NCBI GenBank assembly: GCA_021786915.1
Contig: JAJYMP010000453.1
Location: 1-5,299, forward strand
Direction: 5' to 3'
DNA length: 5,299 nucleotides
Source of the DNA: Chloroflexota bacterium
GTDB lineage: Bacteria > Chloroflexota > Limnocylindria > Limnocylindrales > CSP1-4
The notes beneath the pieces were generated by a model that ran no database searches, was not told the origin of the DNA, and was given only the letters and a program-made list of their open reading frames with translations. Positions 1 through 5,299 of this stretch are shown here, one piece after another; the first letter of the stretch is position 1, and every line of letters starts with the position of its first letter. The position numbers and the translations under genes were made by a program.

Positions 1-2965
1 CTAGGCGTCGGTCGGCCGTACGGCTGCTCATACCGAGACAGCAGGCAGCCTCGTCGACTGAGTGACCCCGGGCAATGAGGTCCAGCAGTGCCCACTCTTC
101 CGATCTCAACGGACGCGCCTCCATCGTGTCCGCGGGTCGGGCGTGGCGGGTGACCGGCCCCACGCGTCCGAGGTCGTCGAGGAGTTGCTCTGCGGTGTCG
201 GCCGAGCATGCCGCCAGCAGCAGAAGGCCATGGCCGTCGAGCGCGGCCAGCAGCGCCGCTGCCGCGGTCTGGTCGTTGTCGACGGTGCCCGCAAGGACGG
301 CCGGTCGTTGAGCATTCCGACCGAAGCCCTCAACGACGGTCCATCCCGACCCGATGAGGCGGGACCTAACCTCCGCGAGGATGCCCGGCGCACCCAGCTG
401 GTCATCGACGACGATGATCGGGGGGGCCGGGCGGACGTTGGCGGCGCTGATCGCCTGTGCCCGGGAGTCGACGCGCAGGCGCGCCATCACGCGCGACAGC
501 GCCTGTGCGACCGTGGGCCGGCCCAGGCCCATCCGACGGGCAATCTCGCTGTTGGTCAGGCCCTCGCTCACAAGGTCCAAGATCTGCTGCTCGCGGGCCG
601 TCAGCGGCAAAGCGCGACCGCGCTTCCCGGACGGGCGGCCCACCGGCTTGCCCGCCAGGCGCAGGGAGCGACGGACGCGTGCGGCCAGTGGCACGAAGCC
701 CATCGCCTCTGCCCGATCGAGGGCAACGCGCAGCAGGTCTGGTGCGTCGGCGTGCCCGGCCCGCCGGGCCGCCTCGCCCGCGGCCCACAGGCACACGGCC
801 TCACGGGGTGCCATGAAGGGCGCCCACCTCACCGCCGCTTCCCCGAACCGGTCTCGAGCCCCTGCAGGCGCGTCGAAGAGCGCTCGGAGGCCGTCAGCCT
901 CCGCGGTCGCGCCCGCCAAGCAGGCCCATCCGCCAGCCGGCGGGACCGGATCCGGTTGCCTCCCGGCGTCCACCTGCGCCCAGGAGCGGACGAGCGCCGG
1001 CAGGACCCGGTTCAGCTCGCCCTGCCTCGGTAACATCGCGGCGACTGCCGACAGCTCGAGGCAGCGGCGGGTCCGGCCCTCCCAGTACGCCGCCTCGGCG
1101 GCCTCGTCGAGGCGGTCTGCCTCCTGCGTGGCGTTGGGGAACGGAGCCCAAAGCAGCCGGCGCACCCGCGCGGCCTCGTCCAGCCGCCCGGCCAGCGTGA
1201 GCGCGTGCGCGAAATAGAGCGTAGCGCGGTGGCGGATCACGGCCGGCGCCGCGCGTTCCAGCACTCGGTCACCGAGCTCGAGCGCCATCGTGATGTCGCC
1301 CGCAAAGGTGTACGACTGGACCGCCTCGGTGAGCAGGACGGTGCCGCGCGCAGGAAGGCCGATCTCGTACTGTCGCTCGCCTTCCCGGTGGGCGAACGCG
1401 GCCGCCTCTGAGGCGCCCGCCTCGCACAACAGGGCGTTGTGCAGGGCTTGTGCCGCGGCGCCCGCCGCAGCCTCGTCGCCAGCTGCCCGCGCCGCAGCCC
1501 AGGCCCCGCGAAGCGGTTCGAGCGCCCCCGTTCGGCCAAGGAACAGCGCGATCGCGGCCCGCAGCGTCGTTGTCCGGTACGCCGACGGCAGAGTGCCCGC
1601 CGTCGCGAGCGCCTCGTCGAGCAGGTTCAGCGCCGCCCCGGGGCTCCCGCTGAACACCAGTTGGCGGGCGCGAGCACATGTGAGCTCCAGCTCCCCTGCT
1701 GTGGCGGGCGGCCAGGCGGCGGGCGCCTGTTCGAGCACGCGTCTCGCCGCCTCACCCTGGCCGATCGACCACAACGCATCCCCGAGGAGGGCGTCCCGCA
1801 AAGCCCTGGCCTCAGGGTCGCCCTCGATCGGCTGCCGCATGAGGCGTACTACGGCCTCGTCCTCGCCGAGGTCGCGGTAGGCGCGGGCGGCATCGAGCCG
1901 GAACGTGTCAGCGGTTGCGCCCGGCGCGCTGGCGGCAAGGATCTCGAGCAGGGCGGCGCGGCGCGCGAGTGTCGCGCCCGCGAGGGCTGGTGCAGCAACA
2001 TCGAGCGCCTCGGCCGGGTCACCCGCATCGAGCAGCAAGCCGGCGATCTCCAAGGGGTCGTCAACGAGCCTGGCCAGCTCCCGCCGGAGCGCTGGCTGCT
2101 CATCCGCCGGAATGAGCGGCTGGATCGCGTCGCGCAACACCGCGTGCCGCAACTGGGCCTCCCCGGCCCGAACGGCCACCAGGCTACGTGCGGTCAGCTC
2201 GTCAATACCAGCCGGCAGGCGGGTAACCGCAATCGGCTTTCCCGCAAGGACAAGGAGCCAGAGTAGACGCTGTTCCATCGGCGACAGGCCTGCGACACGG
2301 TCCGCCATCGCGCGGCGCATCGTGGGTGATTCGTTGCCGTCGCGCACCAGCTCCTCGATCAGCAACGGATTGCCTGCTGCGCGGTCAAGGATTCGCGCAA
2401 GGCGGACGGAGGTGATGCTCGGCAGGATGTGCCGGGCGATCGAAGCCGCCGACGCCGCGTCGATCTCGGCGATCTCGATGTGGACCCAGGGCACCTCTCT
2501 CAGCTCACCTGTCGGTACGTGCCGGCTGGCGACGACGAGGGCGACTCGGCCCGCCAGTCGGGCGATCGCACGGCATGAGTCGTGGTCGGCCCAGTGGGCG
2601 TCATCGACGAACAGGACGTCCGGGCCGACTGCGCGCTCCACGTCGCCTGCCACCTGCTCGGCATCGCCGGACGACTCGCGCGAGATCTCTCTCGGCAGCG
2701 CGTGAAACGGCACCGGGCCGAGGGTGGCGATGCCCGCTCCCTCGTGAAGCCGGCGGCCGCTCCGGGCGACGGCCGCGCGGACCAGAGTGGTCTTGCCGAT
2801 GCCCGGCTCGCCCACGACCCAGATCGGTCGGTCGGCGGCCAGCGCGGTGGCGACACGGGCGCACTCGGATTCGCGTCCGATGAGGTCTGCCCAGCCGTCC
2901 ACGTCCACCCCGGGAATCATGAGCGGCTGAAGCGGTCTCGGAACCTGCGGCCAGCGAGGCAGCAT
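1..2965 (-). CDS. LAL/MalT-like LuxR-family transcriptional regulator with N-terminal ATPase and two HTH modules (3' end off window)
   Basis: The frame is open from ATG at 2965 to the window edge (988 codons seen, no stop). An N-terminal P-loop ATPase is clear: Walker A GEPGIGKTT at residues 52-60 (Lys58), Walker B VLFVDDAHWAD at 117-127 (Asp121/122), and the family-typical GNPLLIEELV at 198-207. Residues about 280-780 are Ala/Leu/Glu/Arg-rich helical sequence, as in the TPR-like sensor arm of LAL regulators. A LuxR-type HTH follows at 788-840 (LTAREQQILDLV, then EGLTNSEIARRMGLGRPTV). After about 110 residues of alpha/beta-looking sequence beginning PIIVVDDQ, a second HTH-like stretch begins at 953 (SVDEAACCLGMSSRTADRRL) and is cut by the edge. 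LAL proteins usually end at the first HTH. The role is inferred as an ATP- and ligand-controlled transcription activator in the cytoplasm; the target is unknown. Start 2965 is preferred over ATG 2920 because a purine-rich GAGAGAAAAG lies six bases upstream; 2920 has no such site. One rare TTA codon occurs at residue 645. Family is confident; start and the second HTH are less so. Confidence 0.9.
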   Translation of the reverse strand, partial: MLPRWPQVPRPLQPLMIPGVDVDGWADLIGRESECARVATALAADRPIWVVGEPGIGKTTLVRAAVARSGRRLHEGAGIATLGPVPFHALPREISRESSGDAEQVAGDVERAVGPDVLFVDDAHWADHDSCRAIARLAGRVALVVASRHVPTGELREVPWVHIEIAEIDAASAASIARHILPSITSVRLARILDRAAGNPLLIEELVRDGNESPTMRRAMADRVAGLSPMEQRLLWLLVLAGKPIAVTRLPAGIDELTARSLVAVRAGEAQLRHAVLRDAIQPLIPADEQPALRRELARLVDDPLEIAGLLLDAGDPAEALDVAAPALAGATLARRAALLEILAASAPGATADTFRLDAARAYRDLGEDEAVVRLMRQPIEGDPEARALRDALLGDALWSIGQGEAARRVLEQAPAAWPPATAGELELTCARARQLVFSGSPGAALNLLDEALATAGTLPSAYRTTTLRAAIALFLGRTGALEPLRGAWAAARAAGDEAAAGAAAQALHNALLCEAGASEAAAFAHREGERQYEIGLPARGTVLLTEAVQSYTFAGDITMALELGDRVLERAAPAVIRHRATLYFAHALTLAGRLDEAARVRRLLWAPFPNATQEADRLDEAAEAAYWEGRTRRCLELSAVAAMLPRQGELNRVLPALVRSWAQVDAGRQPDPVPPAGGWACLAGATAEADGLRALFDAPAGARDRFGEAAVRWAPFMAPREAVCLWAAGEAARRAGHADAPDLLRVALDRAEAMGFVPLAARVRRSLRLAGKPVGRPSGKRGRALPLTAREQQILDLVSEGLTNSEIARRMGLGRPTVAQALSRVMARLRVDSRAQAISAANVRPAPPIIVVDDQLGAPGILAEVRSRLIGSGWTVVEGFGRNAQRPAVLAGTVDNDQTAAAALLAALDGHGLLLLAACSADTAEQLLDDLGRVGPVTRHARPADTMEARPLRSEEWALLDLIARGHSVDEAACCLGMSSRTADRRL

Positions 2966-2971
2966 GCCGCA

Positions 2972-2981
2972 CTTTTCTCTC
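2972..2981 (-). promoter_or_regulatory. Putative ribosome binding site of the LuxR-family regulator
   Basis: The minus strand reads GAGAGAAAAG, ending six bases before the ATG at 2965. It is a purine-rich Shine-Dalgarno-like stretch rather than a perfect GGAGG. The competing in-frame ATG at 2920 is preceded by CGAGACCGCTTCAGCCGCTC, which has no purine-rich match, so this site favours the longer protein. Confidence 0.45.
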
Positions 2982-3075
2982 GCGGAAGTTCTCCGGCGCC
3001 TCGCCGATCGCGCGTTCGCGCAGTCCTTCGTTCGCCTTGAGGCCTCAGCCGGCCACCTATGTCTGCTGCACGTGA

Positions 3076-3102
3076 GTAGTACGAAAAGGGTGAGCAAGTC
3101 AA
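3076..3102 (-). promoter_or_regulatory. Candidate sigma70-type promoter for the LuxR-family regulator
   Basis: On the minus strand, TTGACT (3102-3097) matches five of six bases of the -35 consensus. It is followed after 15 bases by TACTAC (3081-3076), a weak -10, or after 16 bases by ACTACT. The area is clearly more AT-rich than its surroundings. Transcription would start near 3069 and give a leader of about 100 bases before the ATG at 2965. The short spacer and poor -10 keep this tentative. Confidence 0.35.
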
Positions 3103-3195
3103 TCGTGACATAACAAACGGCATGGGATGAGAGGCCGATCGTCGTTCTGACACCGGCCATTCGGCCCCCTGCGACCCGAGTTTCCTCCGGAGCGT

Positions 3196-3735
3196 GTGAG
3201 CGTGCACGACTTCGTCCTGCCCGAGCTCGGCCGGGCCAGCCCCTATGGCGTCTGCGACCTCGCCGCCAACGAGGCCTGGGTGAGCGTCGGCACCGACCAC
3301 GACACGGCGGCCTTCGCGGTCGAGGCCATCCGCCGCTGGTGGGCGACGATGGGTGCGCCCCTCTACCCCGACGCCAAGCGCCTGCCGGTCACCGCCGACG
3401 CCGGCGGCAGCAACGGCTACCGGCTCCGGCTCTGGAAGGCGGAGCTGCAGAAGCTCGCCGACGAGACGGGACTCGAGATCGCCGTCTGCCACTTCCCGCC
3501 CGGCACCAGCAAGTGGAACAAGATCGAGCACCGCCTGTTCAGCGCGATCACCATGAACTGGCGGGGCAAGCCCCTGGTCAGCCACGAGGTCATCGTCAAG
3601 CTCATCGCCGCCACCACCACCAGGACCGGGCTGCGGGTCCGGAGCGCGCTCGACGAGAACCCCTGCCCGGCCGGGGTGAACGTCTCAGATGCCGACATGG
3701 CGACCCTCTACCTGCGGCGAGACGACTTCCACTAA
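3196..3735 (+). pseudogene. 5'-truncated ISAzo13-family DDE transposase (C-terminal fragment)
   Basis: The 179 residues match the C-terminal part of ISAzo13-type (DDE_Tnp_ISAZ013) transposases, recognised from remembered family motifs: VHDF..PELG..PYGV.DL at the start, GTDHDTAAFAVEAIRRWW at 32-49, TADAGGSNG at 66-74 with the second catalytic Asp (Asp68), and CHFPPGTSKWNKIEHRLFS at 98-116 with the catalytic Glu (Glu111), then NWRGKPLVSHEVIV and TTTRTGL. Full-length members run to roughly 400 residues. The N-terminal half, including the first catalytic Asp, is missing; an in-frame TGA lies at 3148-3150, and family-like sequence resumes near PERV (3187). The GTG at 3196 has GGAG only three bases upstream and is probably an accidental start. 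The end, DDFH-stop, lacks the usual short tail (FHG-WNY type), so the 3' end may be trimmed as well. The fragment should be inactive alone. Internal sequence is intact, which suggests fairly recent truncation. Confidence 0.85.
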
Positions 3736-4190
3736 GCCTCGACCACCGGGCTCCTCGTGATGCACCAGATGCTGGAGGCCGAGCTCACGGAGCGGATCAC
3801 GGGGAATTGGCGGCCGATCGCCCAGACTGGGACGCCAGCGATCCTGCCTGCGGCGCGCTGAAAGAGGATCGGCGCGGCAACAGACTTCGTCCCGACCCGC
3901 CGGCTTGGCGCGAGACCGGGGGTGCCGATCGAGACGGCACGCCTGGGGGCGCCGAGCAGCGCCCCGACGACGGGTGGCAGGTCTCCCGCGTCCACGCCCT
4001 CTGCCCGGCCGGCCCGGATCAAGGGGGGATAGTCGCGGTTCACGGGAGTCGGCGGGCCGGGTCGGCAGATCGGGCAACGGCACAGCTGCGCGCCGACGCT
4101 CTTCCCGGGACGCAGCCTGTTCACGCCGCCGCGCCGCCTGCCACAGGTCAGAGGGAGCGACGGAAACGACGAGTCCGGCAAGTTGCTCAT
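3732..4190 (-). CDS. Possible small hypothetical protein, translationally coupled to the propeller gene
   Basis: This frame of 152 codons starts at an ATG (4190) overlapping the TGA stop of the upstream propeller gene as ATGA, an arrangement typical of translational coupling. Its codons show a strong G/C third-position bias, unlike the Arg-rich translations of the other frames here, which supports past or present coding. The product has one compact Cys cluster, CRCPIC at about residues 37-42, and CGRRRGG just before; there is no signal peptide, no membrane segment and no family I recognise. The last third has a duller composition, and its TAG overlaps the TAA of the convergent transposase fragment, so the end may be disrupted by the mobile element. 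A GTG at 4208 is an alternative start. It could equally be decayed mobile-element sequence or chance in high-GC DNA. Confidence 0.3.
   Translation of the reverse strand: MSNLPDSSFPSLPLTCGRRRGGVNRLRPGKSVGAQLCRCPICRPGPPTPVNRDYPPLIRAGRAEGVDAGDLPPVVGALLGAPRRAVSIGTPGLAPSRRVGTKSVAAPILFQRAAGRIAGVPVWAIGRQFPVIRSVSSASSIWCITRSPVVEA
3736..4186. other. Region without a recognised gene between transposase remnant and propeller gene
   Basis: Apart from the tentative minus-strand frame described for this interval, I see nothing supportable here: no tRNA, no clear stem-loop with a T-run, no recognisable second insertion sequence. The first 40 or so codons read in frame after the transposase stop contain MLEAELTERI, faintly like the N-terminus of IS256-type transposases, then a stop. 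The stretch is probably decayed mobile-element flank plus whatever the minus-strand frame represents. Confidence 0.4.
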
Positions 4191-5284
4191 GGCCACGGAT
4201 TGCCCCACGGCGTGACGCTTTCCTGCGCAACGGTGGCATAGACAGTGTCGAACCCGATCGCCCAGACATGCGTGGCGTCGTAGGCGGCGATCTCGCTGAC
4301 GGCGGTCGGCGCTCGGTACGCCAAGACCCAGCGTCCGCCACGGAGGGCCAGGATCTCACCCGTCTGGGCCGCAGCCCACAGGTTCCCGCCCGGATCGCTC
4401 GTGATGGCGGTCAGGCCGAGGTGCAGGTCCGCTGTCTCGCGCCAACCGGTGCCGTCCCAGGCGAACACTGGCCCGTCTGTGCTGGCCGCCCAGGCATGGG
4501 TCGCGTCCACGGCGAAGACGGCTGACAGCGGCTGCGGCAGCTCAGCCTGCACCCACGTTGACCCGTTCCAATGGACCACGATGCCCACCCCGTTCGGCCC
4601 CGACCCCACAGCCCAGGCATGCACGCCCTTCGCGGCGCCGACCGCGCGAAGGCTGGTGCCCACGGGCACGGGCCAGGCAGTCCAGCTGCCCCCGTTCCAG
4701 GCCAGCAGGCCGTTCGTGTCGACGGCCCAGGCATGACTTGAGTCCGGCGCGGCGATGGCCACCACTCCAACGTCGTGACCCGACATCGACCAATGCGCAC
4801 CGTCCCAGTGCCGAATCCCATCGTCGCTCGACGTCCAGGCGTCCTGCTCGTTCACGGCCGCCAGAGCCGTGATGTCATCATCCGCCCGCTGCATGCTCCA
4901 GCCGGTTCCATCCCAGCTGTAGAGGCGGCCATCAGATCCAGCCACCCAGACTCGTTCGGGACCGAACACGCGCAATCCCGCGAGATGGACGGACGGACTG
5001 ACCCACGCAACACGCCAGGGTGGTGTCTTCGCAGTGCCCTCCGGGAGCAGGGCCGCCCGGGATTGTCGATGCGAAGCGGTGACGCGGGCATCCGCGCGGC
5101 CACCAGTCAGCGTCGCGGATGTCCCGGAGCCAACGGCTAGGGCTAGGAACAGGGCCGTCAGCGAGCCGGCGGCCAACGCCGCAAGGAAGGCGTGGGAACG
5201 AGTGGCGACGCGGCCGCGACCGCGGAGCAGGCCGCCAGCCCGGCGCTCAGGGGGCCGGAGCTCATGCGCTACTGGGTGCGGCAC
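4187..5284 (-). CDS. Membrane-anchored or secreted seven-repeat Trp-rich beta-propeller protein
   Basis: The protein has 365 residues. A basic N-terminus (RGRGRVATRS at 21-30) precedes a hydrophobic segment at 31-52 (HAFLAALAAGSLTALFLALA), giving a signal anchor or a signal peptide, possibly cleaved after Ala57. A Gly/Ala/Ser/Arg-rich linker follows to about 95. Residues 101-365 form seven tandem repeats of 34-41 residues with the pattern hydrophobic-x-AV...D..HAWAV...G....W(D/N)G..W, for example HAWAV, AWDGTGW and VHWNGSTW. This is what blades of a seven-bladed propeller look like. No catalytic motif is visible, so an extracytoplasmic binding or sensory scaffold role is an inference. Start GTG 5284 has GGAG at 5295-5292, seven bases upstream; the frame stays open to the window edge, so a longer N-terminus is possible but less likely. 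The stop overlaps ATG 4190 of a possible downstream ORF. Confidence 0.8.
   Translation of the reverse strand: MPHPVAHELRPPERRAGGLLRGRGRVATRSHAFLAALAAGSLTALFLALAVGSGTSATLTGGRADARVTASHRQSRAALLPEGTAKTPPWRVAWVSPSVHLAGLRVFGPERVWVAGSDGRLYSWDGTGWSMQRADDDITALAAVNEQDAWTSSDDGIRHWDGAHWSMSGHDVGVVAIAAPDSSHAWAVDTNGLLAWNGGSWTAWPVPVGTSLRAVGAAKGVHAWAVGSGPNGVGIVVHWNGSTWVQAELPQPLSAVFAVDATHAWAASTDGPVFAWDGTGWRETADLHLGLTAITSDPGGNLWAAAQTGEILALRGGRWVLAYRAPTAVSEIAAYDATHVWAIGFDTVYATVAQESVTPWGNPWP
4190..4984 (-). repeat. Seven tandem protein repeats encoding propeller blades
   Basis: Approximate blades by position on the minus strand: 4984-4871, 4870-4763, 4762-4652, 4651-4529, 4528-4415, 4414-4301 and 4300-4190. Blades 1-5 each carry (D/N)G(T/A/G/S).W preceded by a Trp. 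Blade 6 has RGGRW, and blade 7 keeps only the leading VSEIAAYDATHVWAIG half and ends in a Trp/Pro tail. At DNA level the plus strand repeats GCCCAGGCATG near 4490, 4611 and 4726, the complement of the conserved HAWA codons, which points to internal duplication of blades. Confidence 0.6.
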
Positions 5285-5291
5285 TGCATTT

Positions 5292-5295
5292 CTCC
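5292..5295 (-). promoter_or_regulatory. Shine-Dalgarno site of the propeller gene
   Basis: GGAG (followed by A) on the minus strand lies seven bases before the GTG at 5284. This is good spacing and supports the GTG rather than a start beyond the window edge. The nearer ATG at 5289 is out of frame, only two bases from the GGAG, and meets a stop after six codons. Confidence 0.55.
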
Positions 5296-5299
5296 ACGC

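Larger units (their letters stand above)
2966..3195. other. Non-coding gap between the regulator and the transposase remnant
   Basis: This stretch separates the minus-strand regulator from the plus-strand transposase fragment. The regulator's frame stays open upstream of 2965, but its translation there is Arg/Ser-rich with no further good start, so it is unlikely to be protein. About 3065-3120 is relatively AT-rich and holds the candidate promoter. Between the in-frame TGA at 3148-3150 and about 3187 the plus-strand reading does not clearly resemble transposase, so the left junction of the mobile-element fragment probably lies within 3150-3190. Confidence 0.5.

Noticed and set aside
354..2705. 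Long plus-strand open frames across the regulator region (for example 354-1217, 1439-2266, 1905-2705)
   Set aside because: Translations are Ala/Arg/Ser/Pro-rich with no family motifs, while the minus-strand frame carries Walker A, Walker B and HTH motifs. They are by-products of high GC.
3133..3166. Inverted repeat GGCCGA / TCGGCC with a 22-base loop
   Set aside because: Six-base arms of GC-rich sequence with a long loop are expected by chance here, and there is no T-run to make it a terminator.
2917..3585. Minus-strand open frame of 222 codons opposite the transposase
   Set aside because: It is antisense to clearly conserved transposase sequence and spans the non-coding gap; composition is typical of a shadow frame.
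3153..3816. Possible terminal inverted repeats of the element (CGGCCATTCGGCCCC and the complement of GGGGAATTGGCGGCCG)
   Set aside because: The match needs gaps and consists mainly of CGGCC and CCCC tracts, which are frequent in this DNA; no target duplication was found.
3339..4241. Plus-strand open frame of 300 codons running through the transposase and beyond
   Set aside because: It overlaps the genuine transposase frame out of phase and is rich in Arg/Ala/Pro/His with no motif.
5267..5289. Short upstream reading frame MQCRTQ starting at ATG 5289 on the minus strand
   Set aside because: It is only two bases from the GGAG, ends after six codons and overlaps the propeller start; most likely chance.

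Overview
The window is very GC-rich, with strong G/C preference at third codon positions. It carries an ATP-binding LuxR-type regulator, a 5'-truncated transposase and a surface-type propeller protein. This fits an actinomycete or another high-GC lineage such as Chloroflexota. The sequence alone does not settle the phylum, and no rRNA, tRNA, CRISPR array or phage module is visible.

Layout. Positions 1-2965 (minus strand) hold one long reading frame that runs off the left edge without a stop. It encodes a large LAL/MalT-like regulator: N-terminal P-loop ATPase, long alpha-helical middle, LuxR-type helix-turn-helix (HTH). Unusually, the frame continues past this HTH through about 110 residues of alpha/beta-looking sequence into a second LuxR-like HTH that the window edge cuts. 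Positions 2966-3195 are a non-coding gap with a plausible minus-strand promoter and ribosome binding site for the regulator. Positions 3196-3735 (plus) hold the C-terminal part of an ISAzo13-family DDE transposase that has lost its N-terminal half. Positions 3736-4186 have no recognisable gene. A minus-strand frame (4190 to 3732) there has coding-like base use and overlaps the upstream stop codon as ATGA, so it may be a small unknown gene. Positions 4187-5284 (minus) encode a membrane-anchored or secreted protein of seven Trp-rich repeats, probably a seven-bladed beta-propeller.

Functionally there is no evident pathway. The regulator and the propeller gene point the same way but are separated by the transposase remnant, so any link between them is speculative. 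The transposase fragment marks the area between them as a site of past insertion and decay. The features most worth following up are the tandem-HTH architecture of the regulator, with a C7 tract (coding strand) at the hinge where one extra base would restore a conventional single-HTH protein, and the possible translationally coupled small ORF behind the propeller gene.
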